From Populus alba (lineage: Eukaryota; Streptophyta; Magnoliopsida; Malpighiales; Salicaceae), in assembly GCF_005239225.2 (NCBI RefSeq), contig NC_133288.1:16436169-16500168 (forward strand): DNA of 64,000 bases, read 5' to 3'. Under the pieces are notes generated by a model that saw only the letters and a program-made list of their open reading frames with translations, ran no database searches and was not told the DNA's origin. A program made the position numbers and the translations under genes. Shown piece after piece: positions 11,355-23,424 of the stretch; positions within the stretch are counted from its first letter, which is position 1, and the number at the start of each line of letters is the position of its first letter.

Positions 11355-12525
11355 TTAACATGGAATATCCGGACTAGCTTATGCATGCCTTGACTAATTC
11401 CTCAGGCTCTGAAGTTAACGACCATGTAAATCTTCAGTGATCATCATATTCAGGAGCAGAAGTGAGGGGGGGCAAGCAGGGTTCCGGGACCCCTCTCAAG
11501 ACATTTTAATTTTTAAAGAGGAGGAGGGGTGTTATATTGGTGGGTCTTTCTACAGTAATTGATTATCACTTTACTTTTGATTTCCTAATTCATTCTTGAA
11601 CTACGTGGAAAGAAAAAAAAAATGAAGGTGTGAAATAAAAAACAGAGCCATTAATTTATCCTAATATAAAGTTGTAGGGTATAGTCTCAAACAAAAAAAT
11701 ATAAATATAAATTATGAGTAAAATGTTTTTACAAAAATATTGAAACAGAGTTATCAATTAATTTATCTTTCATCAAACAAAACAAGATAATTTAAATTTA
11801 AAATCTATTTTTATTTTGTTTTGAGATGTTAGTTAATAATTTGATGAGGTTCTTTTATAATTCTATCCTTTTTGCTCCTCTTTTTTTTTTTTTTCTCAAA
11901 TCTGCTAGTTTTACCAATTGTTTTTTAAATTCTTGTTATAGTGATTTTTTTCTAATTAATTAAATATATTTTATTGGTTTTTTTTTTTATTATACTTAGA
12001 TCTTTTTTTTTTTATATGTTTTGTTTTTAGCATAGCCACTAAAATTATCAATTTTTTCTTACGATATATGTTTTGATTTTAGATTGAACAATGAACAAAC
12101 TAAAAATAATTGATTCTTTATTATTTTTTGTTTTATTTCAAAGTTTATCAAACATAAATAATGCTTCACTTTAGCTAATATTTCTTTTATACTTTGTATG
12201 TTTATATTTGATAGATATAAATACCAACAACATTAAAATGATAAATACATTATAAAGATGAAATTAACTTAATTGCTTTGACTTAATTTGATGTTGGTCT
12301 AAATCTTTTACCTTATACAAAGATCATTATATATTTATAGTAAGTTATTTGAATAAAACTAAATTATACAGGTTTTGTTTTACAACTCATGTACAATAAA
12401 TTAAAATAAATATTATATCTTGTTATATTAGTTTTGGCCTCCCCTAACAAATAATCATAGCTCTGCCCCTGATTATATTAGCAATCACAAGACTCGAACT
12501 TAAAACCACATGTATTTTTATATTA
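11355..12525 (-). mobile_element. SINE (family A, copy 2), split by a non-autonomous hAT
   Basis: The 3' part of the SINE lies at 11355-11450 (minus strand CGTTAACTTCAGAGCC matches copy 1). The B-box-like AGTTCGAGTC lies at about 12480-12525. The two halves are 1 kb apart because of the hAT insertion at 11451-12471. Joined, they resemble the layout of copy 1, although the A-box head is poorly preserved. Confidence 0.65.
11451..12471 (-). mobile_element. Non-autonomous hAT element (internal-deletion derivative of the 1-6629 family)
   Basis: This 1,021-bp element has imperfect terminal inverted repeats: CAGGAGCAGAAGTGAGGGGG on the left, and CAGGGGCAGAGCTATGATTA when the right end is read inward. 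Flanks are 8-bp duplications atcatatt (11443-11450) and attatatt (12472-12479), one mismatch. It has no coding region. Positions about 11840-12110 match the reverse complement of 4700-4240, and 12112-12235 match the reverse complement of 140-1. In the large hAT these two blocks flank the transposase. The deletion joint is near 12110-12120. It probably depended on transposase supplied in trans. Strand is given by analogy with the large copy, whose matching blocks lie in the opposite genomic direction. Confidence 0.85.
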
Positions 12526-13127
12526 TTTATGATGCATCGAATTCAATTTTCAATCCAATATGGAGTTATTAAACGAAATTTAAGTAAATTTGGTATGACA
12601 ATGAATAGCCTCTTCGGATGATAGACTTGACATAGATATATTTTTCCTAATTATATATGGTTATTCATGAAACTCCCGCTTTTCTTTTCCATATCCTTTT
12701 AGTATATTACTGGTCATTGGTATTGCAGAATGCTAGTGGTAGGATTCTAAGTTAACTTTTAATATAAAAAGTTGACATTATAAATATGTTTTTTGGTATC
12801 ATAAAATTTATTGATTAAAGAATGAAAAGGTGGTATATAGGCTTAGTATAATAAATTAAAAAATATATGCTTAGAAACTAAAATAAAAGGCTAATTTTTA
12901 TAATAAGAAGTAAAAGACTACACATGTAAATATTTTATAAATATAGGCTGCATAGAATCAAGATAATTAATAGCAAAGAGAAGTAATAAATTGTGGAATA
13001 GAGAAAACAGTGAAGACAACAAGACTATTTCAAAGCTAGTTTTTATTTAATTATGTAGCAATTAAAATAATATTTGAAAGAGTTGAAGGATTTAGATTCT
13101 AGAAAAAAAAATGTATATTTTAGTCAA
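12526..13127. other. AT-rich non-coding interval
   Basis: No ORF, repeat pair or RNA signal was recognised here. Confidence 0.5.
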
Positions 13128-14475
13128 ACCCTATTCTCTTATTTATGCATTTGTTTTTTGTGAAACATGTCTTAATTATTCATAACATGATTTTTTAAAT
13201 AAAAACTTAAGGTAATTAAAATTAATATTTGCAAGAATTTCATTAATTTAAATTTATGAGAAAAAAAATTGTATTTCTTAAGGCAAAACTTACTTTTCCA
13301 TATTCATTTAATTTTTTTATGAAAACATGTCTTTATTACTATAAGCATATTTTAAAATAAAAACATCATGACTTGAAAAGTAAGTTTCAACCAAAAAATA
13401 AAAAAAATCCATGTCTTTATAATTTTTATATGTATGTATGGAAAAAAAATTAATTCATGAAAAATATGTAAAAAATTGAAAATAAAAAATATATATTTTA
13501 TTCCCATTGAATATTCATGTGTGATTTTTAAAAATCTCCTTGCATATTAGGTTTCTATGTAATTATTCATTAAATAATTGTAAATATTACCATAAAAAAA
13601 CTCTAATATTATTTCAAAGGCATATTATAATTTAATGATTTTTTAAATATCAGTGTCATTATTTATTTGAAGACAATTTTATTTTAAAATATATATATAT
13701 ATAATATCAAGGTCTATGTGAATGAGGCTCATGCATAATGGGCCTTCAATCTCGTACACATCTAGGCATTCAAAGGCAGAGACCTACACACCTCGATTTT
13801 GAAAATATAAACCCTCTTTTTTATTTATACTTTTGTTTTCGTGAAACATGATTTTATTATTCACAACATGATTTTTTTCTTATAAAAAACATAACGAAAT
13901 CAAAATTAATATTTGCAAGAATTTCAGTAATTTAAATATATGAGAAGAAAATTGTATTTCTTAAGGCAAAACTTCCTTATTCATTAAGTTTATTTTTATG
14001 AAAACATGTCTTTATTTTTAAAAGCATATATTTAAATAAAAATGTGTCAACATTTGAAAAGTAAGTTTCAACCAAAAAAAAAAAAAATCATGTCCTTATG
14101 ATTTTTATATGTTTGTATGAAAAAAAAATAAAAGAATAGTTAATTCATGAAAACTATGTGAAAAATTGAAAATAAATAATTATATATTTACTCTCATTGA
14201 ATATTCATGTGCAACTTTTTATAAGTTTATTTCATATTAGGTTTATATGTGATTATTCATTAAATAATCGCAAATAGTACCATAAAAACTCTAATATTAT
14301 TTTAAAGACATATTATAATTGAATGAGTTTTTAAATATCATTATAATTATTATTTTTTGAAAAGAGCTTTCATTTTAAAATATATAAAAAAAGTGAAGGT
14401 CCAAGTGAATGAAGTGCGTGCACATCTAGGTTTCCAAGTCCAAGCCTGCACAACTTGGCTTTGAAAATAAATACC
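13128..14475. repeat. Tandem duplication, two ~670-bp units
   Basis: Unit 1 spans about 13128-13809 and unit 2 about 13810-14475. Shared landmarks recur in order: tgtgaaacatg or cgtgaaacatg, aatatttgcaagaatttca, gtatttcttaaggcaaaact, gaaaagtaagtttcaacca, ttgaatattcatgtg, and a closing acacatctagg or gcacatctagg block. The units differ by scattered substitutions and small indels, so the duplication is not recent. Neither unit has a recognisable coding region. Confidence 0.85.
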
Positions 14476-15300
14476 AAGAACTCACGAGTTTGGGAGGCTA
14501 GATAAATGCACCTAACCTCTAAAAATACCTAGTTGCTCATAGGCCTAGAAGGCTTGCATGTAAGAAGAAATTTATGATCACCTTTATTGATAAACAAATT
14601 CTAATAATGAGGTTTTTGACATCTAAAAAACAATCTCCAATATTTTTTAATCTAAAAACACACACACATAAAATAAAAAAAAATCTTAGAAACCTTTATA
14701 GCCCAATCTCCAACCTAAAAACACAATCAAATTAGCCTAAAACTAAAAAATCAAAACAATTTTTTTTTTCGAATTCTAACCTACTTTTTCTAGCATCATC
14801 CAACATTCAAATCATCTTCATAGAACTCTCATATTCTAGATGGACCCATTGGTGCCAAGAGTAGTCTTTTTTTAATGTCAAAATATAGCCAATCGAGAGC
14901 CTGTTCTCTCTCTTTTTCTTTTTTATGACTTTTACTCTTCTTTTTTAGTTGTCTCAGAGTAAAATATAATAAAAATAAAGTTTTATGATTGGAATATAAA
15001 ATTTAAAAACTATAGAAATTAAAATATAGAATGGCGTGGTCCTTAAATAGTACAAATAAGGATTTTTTATTTTTATTTTTTTGTTAATACTAGTCTTTGT
15101 CTCTGGGGTTAGTACATAATGACATATAATAACTCAAATATCCATCATAAACCATAAAAATCACAATTCATAAAAAAAAATAAAAATCAATGATGCATTT
15201 AAAATTATTCAAAAAAAATTAAAGAGTTTGAAAATGATGTCTAAGAGTTCCTAATGATGATTGGAAGCTATTGAAATTGAACCATGAAGTGGTGCTGCAT
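14476..15300. other. AT-rich non-coding interval
   Basis: Poly-A and poly-T runs and short AT-rich stretches only. No gene is supported. Confidence 0.5.
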
Positions 15301-15578
15301 GTAGTGTTTTAAACTCGGCCTGATGGTTGATCCCGAGCCTTGAGTTTTGACTGGGTAACTGGGACAATTTTATTTTTTTATATATATAAATTAAAATGAC
15401 GTTGTTTTGGTTAAAATAAATAAATAATTAACGGGTTTCAACCAGGTTTTTGACCGAATTACCAGGTTAACCAAGTTTTTTACTTTTCTTATTTTTTTAT
15501 AAACTCGCCTCGGTTTTGGCTCCAGGTTAGCCAAGTTCTTGGTTGACATGTCGGGCCAGACTAAGTTTTAAAACTATG
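15301..15578. mobile_element. MITE-like element with terminal inverted repeats
   Basis: The left end reads tagtgttttaaactcggcc. The right end read inward gives tagttttaaaacttagtctg followed by gccc, so the ends form an imperfect inverted repeat about 20 bp long. The ~275-bp interior has repeated ccaggtt and ccaagtt motifs and no ORF. The target duplication is not clear, so the superfamily is not assigned. Confidence 0.55.
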
Positions 15579-16465
15579 GGTGCATGGCTCACATGCATGG
15601 TAGTTAAAGAGATATTGAATAATGACAATGTATGTATTTTATGCATCAAATCAATTCTTGTAAAAATCACCAAAAACATATTGGATTTATTCGATTACCC
15701 TCTACTTCTAGGTAAATTTGGGATATGATTGAGGTTGATTTTGGCTTTGATTGTCGTTGATTTTTGGGTATTTTTTATTTTGATTTTCTAATGGAATTTT
15801 GAGTGGGAGAGATGATTTTCATGCCTATTAACATGGAAAGGTTGCAATGTGATGGACGATGATGATCAATGTATATGTCTAGATTATGGATTAGAGCTCA
15901 GCTGGATAGTGGCTTAGAGTGATGTAGTTGGATGGAAAGTGCATTGAGGTTGATTAGTAACAATAATAAAAAAAAATAGTAATAATAAAAAAAGAGCATT
16001 CACTATACAAATCAACATCTCTCACATGTCACAGTAAATAACTGATATTTTTAGGTTTTTTTAAAAAAAAATTACTTACACATCTTATGTACACATCCAT
16101 ACACTAATGGTCATATTTTTAATTATGTTATTTATATTTAATATTGTGATAGTTTTTACTATTATGATTTAAAAATATATTTATTTTAATTGATAACATT
16201 AGATTATAGCTCATGCATTTTGTATTTTAACTAATCATTCTCTTCGACCGTTATACTAAGCACAAGTTAATTGTTTTCATATTACGTTGTTGCTAAACTT
16301 AAATAGTGTGGCCAGGGATCAATGGACTAACAAACAACATGATGTTAGGTATAGGTCAACAATTAGAGCACACTTAAAAAACATTTAAAAAAATATTGAA
16401 TAAAACCATTGGAGAACAAAGTGTCAAAAAAAAAAAAAAGTTTTAACACTCCTAACTAACTTCGG
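15579..16465. other. Diverged repeat remnant, similar to 19080-19330
   Basis: Sequence after the MITE (catggctcacatgcatgg, then a gattgaggttgatttt region) resembles 19080-19330 (catggcttacatgcac, then gattaaggtgattttaaggt). This suggests two old copies of one retrotransposon leader or LTR. The 61-aa ORF at 15543-15728 crosses the MITE border and is not credible. Confidence 0.4.
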
Positions 16466-16680
16466 TTGACATGTTTTAATATTATAGTAATGATTATTTT
16501 TCAAATTATTTTTTACTTAAAAATATATTTAATAATATTTTTTTTATTTTTAACATCAAAATGATCTAAAATATAAAAAAATAATTAAAATTAAAAAAAA
16601 AAAAGAAAAAAAAAAAAAAGAAAGAAAGAGAGAGAGCAGCCAGCAACATTCTCAAACTCAAACGCTTCCTAAATCCACAA
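16466..16680. repeat. Dispersed AT-rich repeat family B, copy 1
   Basis: Family B is a ~150-220-bp, intronless, AT-rich repeat seen about 16 times in this window. Typical copies run from a gtttggaaatgtggttg-like end, through tttttatttaaaaatatatt and a central atcatatcaaaataattt-like block, to an inverted end such as ataactgttaccacatttcc. The ends are roughly inverted copies of each other, so it is MITE-like. This copy has a long A-rich core. Confidence 0.45.
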
Positions 16681-18110
16681 TGTGGACTTTTTAACTGAGT
16701 TGAGGGGCCTTGTGTCTTTATTTGAATAAATTTCAAAATGGCCCGTCACACACGTATACAGTTTAGGTGGGCGAGAGAGAGAGAGAGAGAGACCAAGAGC
16801 CAGGCTGCATTCAAGAAAAGAATTGCCGAAAACACAGCAAAAATGGAGGGGGGGGGCTGTCGCCTGGCCCGGTCCGGTCCGGCCCTAGCTAAGCTAGCTT
16901 TCTTTGAATTGATTGAAAAGAATCAGGCATGTATGGTGGAGGTGGGGTTTAAGATTAGGAGGGTACACGTGGGCTTCATAACACTTGCTTTTTGACCAAT
17001 CAGCCTTGTGATAACATTATCTTTTCTTCTTTTTTTTTGCGTTTGGTCAAGGTTATCCTAGTGTAAATTGTCAAAAAAAAAAAAAAAGCTATCCTCGTGT
17101 AAAAGCTGTTCTTGATCATGCATGTTTTAATAAGAAATACTGTCTGGTAAAAGAAGAGAGAAATATATTTGCTTCTCAATTTCAAATTGCAATGAAACCT
17201 AAAGATGGCCAAAAGCTCTCAGTACTGTCCCAGATGAAGCAAAAACAAGAGAATAATAAATAAATAAAAAAGTATAGAGATCTTAATCAGGAGTATTACG
17301 CTATTATAACACGATTTCTAACATAATTTCCTCGCTTAATCTTCATGAGGTAAATGAGCTATAATTGATGTGTCCAAGCATTTAATAATGGGGGATTGTG
17401 TGTCCCCCTTCCAACAAGCCTCATGTTGGGTATGATTGTGCCTTTTCCCCGACATATGGCCGCACCCTAGTTATGAATTGGAGGCCAGACAACTCACCGG
17501 TTCTTATCGCTGTCGTTATGTCAGCTTAGATCATACAATTTCCAGTGTCAACGTAACCTGGGCCCTATGAGAATAATACAAAACTCAAGCGTTTTTTCCA
17601 GTTCTCGCACAAATTTGAGCTCATTCTACATCATTTCCAGCACGCCCTATCACAGCTTGCATATTTGAAATGAGGCCAACTGTATCTAGACCTTTCATGA
17701 AGTAGGCGAGACCGAGTCAAGGTTTTGGGTGGCTAAGGCAGGTCCATTTCGAAGGGTTTTTTAGCTTTAGGTGTAGTCTCCGTCGCTCTTAACTCTCATT
17801 ATTGCATGGAGGTTGCATGCTGGGTCCTCTCCACGGGAAGCTAGCTAGATGTGATTGTGAAATAACTTGCACACACGCAGCTATTGCACACGGGATTTCT
17901 CTCATTTCATGGCTCAGAAGGACACTCGGCTCTCCGACCACCAAGAATGCGGTGGGTTTGACATCCAAGGACAGCTTGGCCACACGTGCTCTCATAAATC
18001 CATTACATGCATCATTTAATTCCTCCCAAGTCAACTTATAGGATGTTATCTGAGCATGGATGCCAAAAAGTGGAATTAAGCATAGCTTACTGCACAATTA
18101 TTTTTAGGGT
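16681..18110. other. Non-repetitive interval, no gene recognised
   Basis: The base composition is higher in GC than in the neighbouring DNA, with a GA run near 16774-16791. The 102-aa minus ORF (18097-17789) and the 79-aa plus ORF (17802-18041) overlap on opposite strands. Neither has a domain, signal peptide or flanking splice evidence. It could be old gene debris or regulatory DNA. Confidence 0.4.
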
Positions 18111-19079
18111 GAATGTTGCTATTGACCCAAATCTTAAACAAAATGTCGAGAGTAGATGAGAAAAGTTGGTATGCTTATGAAGTATATACAAATTTGATAT
18201 GTTTGTAAAATTTGATTAGCTTAGATTGATCTTCCTTTCCTGAAAACACCGCAAAAAAAAAAAGAGTTAAAAAACCGAATAAACTACGAAAGAGTGTTTA
18301 TTGAATAATTAATTAATGAGTTTGGCTGGTTCCAGTACTTTTGCAAGCTAAATAAGAAGACATTCTGAAACAAACGTAATGAATGCTCTCATTCTGAATG
18401 TAATTATTCGACGCCACCACTTATATTTGCTTCTTCTCAAAAAAGATCGACCGGTTTAATTAACTACTTACTAAATTGTTCATAAAAGGCTCATTTAAGA
18501 ATGTAAAATTTAAATGGCTCGATAAAAAAGGAGCTTTAATGTATAACGAGTCATCTAGTCTTAATTAGATCATGTTCTTGAATAAAAGATAGTGAATACA
18601 TAACAAAACATGCAAATAAACACAAAATAAAATTTAATGTATAAAACACATTAAAAACATTTATTACAAGACAAGCATCATGATGAACACCACTTATTCA
18701 CCCTTACGATTTCAACACCAAGAACAATCATTATGTTTTGAATAAATCAAATTTGAATTCAATCTTCTCAACCCTATTTTCCATCCTCGAAAAATATTAA
18801 TTCCTTCATAACTTTTTACCTTCGAGGTTGTCACGTACTGATGCGCACTCATAACACTTTATTTATTAACCAATATACGCCACAATCATAATATTATAAA
18901 TCATTCAAAAATAAATAAAGATTAATAATATTACAAATTATTTGAAAAAATAAAACAAAATCAATTATATTACAATTTGTGAAAAAAAAATCTACATGTT
19001 AAGGTTCAAAAACAACCTTAAAATTAAGCTGTTAACATCGATCGAAAATTACTAAAATCAAACAAAGAAAAGGTGACAC
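18111..19079. other. AT-rich non-coding interval
   Basis: No coding, RNA or repeat signal was identified. Confidence 0.45.
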
Positions 19080-22050
19080 ATGGCTTACATGCACAAGTGT
19101 GGAGAATATGTTGGATAGTGATGGCACGTGTGTATCCTACAAGTTGAATCTATTCTATAAAAAATACTAGGAATAGGCATGATTTTGGGTTGATGTAATT
19201 GTTATTACTTCTGGATCTAGGTTTGTTCAGGCTATGATTAAGGTGATTTTAAGGTTGATTACTGTTGATTTTTGACTAGTTTGGTGAGAAAAGGCTATGT
19301 TTTCGGGTTGTTTTATTGAGTGAATATCAAGGCCAATTTCAAAAAAAAAAAAAAATAGGTGCTTGAGGTTATGGTCAATTTAAAAGGTGTTATCATGATT
19401 ATGCATGGTAGTTTTTGTGGAAATTAGGTGAGAGAGTCGGAGGTTGTGCAAGTGTTCTAGTTGACTTGTTATTGTCAAGTTTGAGATGATGAAGAGTCGG
19501 CTAGTTGTCGACGCTTTTCCTTTGGGTTTGGAAGTAGATAAAAGGAAAGGGTGGCTAGGTTTTTGACTTAGAGAGAGAAGGAAGAAGATGTACAGGGTTT
19601 TCTATTATTTTTTTATATAAGTTATTCTCTCTTTACCTTTCCTTTTCTTCTTTTTTATCTAGACTTCTCTTTTTATTTATTTATCTCTTTTGTTTGTATC
19701 ATGAACTCCTATATATAGTGTTGAACCCCTGAAAAATAAAAACTTGGCAATTAATTGACACATCTTTTTCCTTTTTAATGAGAGATCTTGAATTTAGAAA
19801 TTTTAAAGATTAATATTTTCATTCTTAACCATATAAGATCTGTTGGGGAGATTATGCTCCTTATAGTTAAAAATAAAGTTATCATTGTCAGGTCACATTT
19901 ACTTCCTCTACTCATATATAGTTTTTCATTGCTTGTTTCATTCAAGGAAAGTTATGTTAGGAAACAATTATAATTTCTCCTGCAAAGAATAGTTATGGAC
20001 TTTATTAATTAGGGTTTTAGCGACAATAGGTTCAAGTTGATTTTTCACGTTGAATATTTTTTCATTAAATCTTTTGAGATATGTTCTGATGCTCTCATCT
20101 TCTTGTTGTGTTATGACACTAAACTTAATTATGCTCTTTTTAATTGGTATGCCTATGTTGAAATGGAAGATAATTTTAGAATAGAGATTACCAAATTCAT
20201 ATATGAAGTCAAGCTCTACATTGTTTTACCACACTCGAGCAGATCCATTAAATGTTACTAAGAGGATTTTTCATGTAGTGTTGTCTTGCCTTACAAACTC
20301 TAAGGTAATTTGTACATTTTATAAATGCTTTGTAACATCTATAAGGCACATTGTAGCTATCTAAGTTGACTTTCATAGAGATGCAATCCTTAAAGAGAGG
20401 AGTTCGCAACACCCAACAACATAGTGGAGAGTCTCCTAATAGGTGGTGGTAATGTTCCTACAGAGCATGTATAATTGTTGATGTTGACTCATGTTAAGAT
20501 TGTTTTTTACAAGGAGTAGATGAAGAAGGAGATTGATAGCGATAACCACTCGTAGAATGTCTAATAGGGGAGATTGTTTTTAAGTAGGAGAAATTTTTTT
20601 AGAGAGTTAGAGTATAATTGTTCTCATGCCTACTTGTTTACACATTGTTCTGACATGTTCCTTCAAAAACCTAAAGTTGTCTATTTGCATCTACTTTTTT
20701 TTTTTTTGTTCTTGCTAAAACTTGTTGGATGTGTTAAATGTGTTTTTACCCTATTGACATGAGATACTTTTATACCTCAAGTCTGATGAACTTACCTTAT
20801 GTAGAGTGGAAATGCAGAGAATAGCATAGGCTTCTGCATCGTACAAGAGAGCTAGGTGCCTTTTATAATTGATGACAATTGTTAGTGCTCATTGGTGGAA
20901 AGATTGATGCTCGTAAGGTGCCTTTTTTAGAAGACATGCTGATAGGAGATAACCATTAGAGAGAGAAAAGATAACTCTATTTTGCTCAAGAATTTGGTGT
21001 GCATCATGAATACTAGTGGATGATTTTAGAGAAGCATTGAAAAGAAATTAGGTATGCACCATCGGTGACGTGTGTTCTTGACAATACATGTTGGGTAGTT
21101 CATTGGCATAGGTTAATCTGGGTGAACTAAGAATATATTTCAGTCAATACAAACAAAAATTTAAATTTATTCAGTCTGAAAATTTTGTTTGCTTGGGCAT
21201 GCCGGAATTTTGGCTATCATGTATTGTACATGTGCTAATGAGTGGGCACACCCATCCTATTTGGGCGGAGCTCATGGCACATTCTAATCATTATTGATAA
21301 TTTTTTGTATTACTTAGCTTATTGAATTTATTTATGTAGTGTCTGTAATATCCCAAACTTTTTTTTTTTTGCTCAATTTCTTTCCCACTCATGTCTAGGA
21401 ATACGTGTATAGTCTCCTTTTTCTTCTTTTTTTTCTTTTTCTTTTTCTCCTCTCCTTTGCTTTTGCATTGCTCGGTCATTTAAATCCTTTCAAAAAAGTG
21501 CATGTATTTATTAGTGATCAGTGTATATATGTCAGTCCTGTCCCCGTTTTTTATATTATATATCTCCATTTCTTGAATTTTATGAGTGCGAGCGTTGGTG
21601 TTTGTCTCTGTTATCATATCTCAAGTTGTCCTCGTTTTTTGCTCTGCTATGTGCATGTATTTTCTCTCTTCCAACCACTATTTATCTCTTGCATTGTCTC
21701 CATGTTTTGCATTTCAACTCCTTTTTTGCATTATATGGGATTTTTTAAATTATGAACATCAAGTTCATATACAACGATAATAAATTCGAGAGTTAGCGGG
21801 AACAAAAGAGCTAAGATGACCTTCTTTTCACATGATAATCTTGTCATTGGGCTAAAGACGATATTGGTAGTTTTTATCCCAGAATTGATACGAGTGAAAA
21901 CTACAAGTGATCAATCACCCAACTTTCATGAAATGGCAGTAACATGCCTCGTTGAAGATGTTGTGTTCTGTAAAAGAAGGATCCCTCTACCCTGTTATTT
22001 CCTGGGATTTTGTGAACCTCACCTTAATCATTTAATTTCTAGACATTGAT
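19080..22050. other. Probable degraded retroelement DNA with small unrecognised ORFs
   Basis: The first 250 bp resembles 15579-15800. ORFs of 61-116 aa (for example 20037-20261, 21405-21755 and 21816-22049, plus strand) show no family motif. The 116-aa one is hydrophobic because it comes from a T-rich run near 21415-21450. There is no coherent splice pattern. I see no supportable gene. Confidence 0.4.
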
Positions 22051-23362
22051 TTTCACGTTGTTCTAATTGGGAGTTTCTTATGCATTTTCCTCATAAATAA
22101 ATTATTTTCAGAAGAAATCTCTGAAAGAAAGATTGTAATCTACAGCCAAGACATTCCAGTTTCCAGCTTATCGAACACACAGTACTGTTATAATTATGTG
22201 CCACAGCATGGACCTGCAGAAGACAACTAGCCCAGCTAGGTGAGCGTAAATACCTGGAGAAACATTAAGGTAGTGAAAATCGAAGACTAACACGTTAGAA
22301 CTAATGCATGTCTGCCACAGACGGCGATTCTGTCTGAATTAACGAAGACAGGGGCTTGGAGAGAACTATTTTATTAAATTCTTTCCACTATATATATGCA
22401 TCTGCATCGGTGACAACTAACAATATAAGCCCATAAAACAAACACTAGAGATTTCACTTAGATCCGTATCAGATTAAAGATCCATTCGTACCCTCTTTTG
22501 AGTAAATAAGCTTAATATTTATGCTTTTGAGGCAATGTGCATTATGCAAAGCATCCCATCTGCGTTATACAACTGTAACTCTCTATTCTATACGTCAGTT
22601 TAATTTGAGAATTCTGCAGCTATGCTTCATCTGTTCCGTCTTTAGCTGTTTGCTTGCAGGCCAAATTTTGTTGGAGGAAATGGAAGAGTTGGAGTAATCA
22701 TTGAGTGTTTTTCATCTGACGACTTTACAGAAGAAAATAAAAAACTGGGGGTGCCGTTAAAGTTTTTGAAAATCATCCCAAACGAAGAACAGTAATTTTC
22801 TTAGAGCAATAAATAAAGAATTTTTATTCTGGCATCTGCACGTAAAATGAACTTCCTTTTCGAACTAGCTGGCTTACGGCAGCCTCATTAAATTAGTAGG
22901 AGACGAGGCAGAAACTCTAAATCCATGGGTGCCCAGTGTGAAGTAGAGTAGAGGCTTTTGTTTCAAAATAGCGAGGCCAGTATTTGTTACAAATTAAAAA
23001 CTCAAAAGAAGCATCAATTACTCTAATCTGCTAGCCAGGCATGCTTCTGGCATGGGATCATAATCAAAAGAAGAATATACATTAAACTAAGATCATATGC
23101 CCATCTACATACGTGGGATATAAAATACATAATGCTACCAGTAGAATGTGTTATCTGTGAGCGTATATATGCATCCATTTGTTAAAAAAAGTAAAAAAAT
23201 TATTTTTTCAAAGTCCCACTTCATCTCTTTAAGTATTTTAACTCTAAATCTTGAAGTAAAAATTCAGAATCTCTAATAGCTGGTGGAAAGTTTTGCTCGG
23301 TTTTCCGAAACGTATGTATATATACAAAGGAAACGATGGATTAAAAAAATTTTGGGTCTCAA

Positions 23363-23370
<8 letters not shown>
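22051..23370. other. Unassigned intergenic interval
   Basis: Mixed-composition sequence without a recognisable ORF, RNA or repeat. It ends at the (TA)n run at 23371. Confidence 0.45.

Positions 23371-23419
<49 letters not shown>
23371..23419. repeat. (TA)n microsatellite
   Basis: About 24 TA units lie at the border of the 1.5 kb LTR-like repeat. The inverted copy at 61113-61122 also carries a short TA run at the matching place. Confidence 0.95.
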
Positions 23420-23422
<3 letters not shown>

Positions 23423-23424
23423 GT

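Noticed and set aside
17789..18097. 102-aa minus ORF and overlapping 79-aa plus ORF
   Set aside because: They overlap on opposite strands, have no recognised motif and have no supporting splice structure.
21405..21755. 116-aa hydrophobic ORF suggesting a membrane protein
   Set aside because: The hydrophobicity comes from a T-rich low-complexity run, and overlapping frames give similar ORFs.
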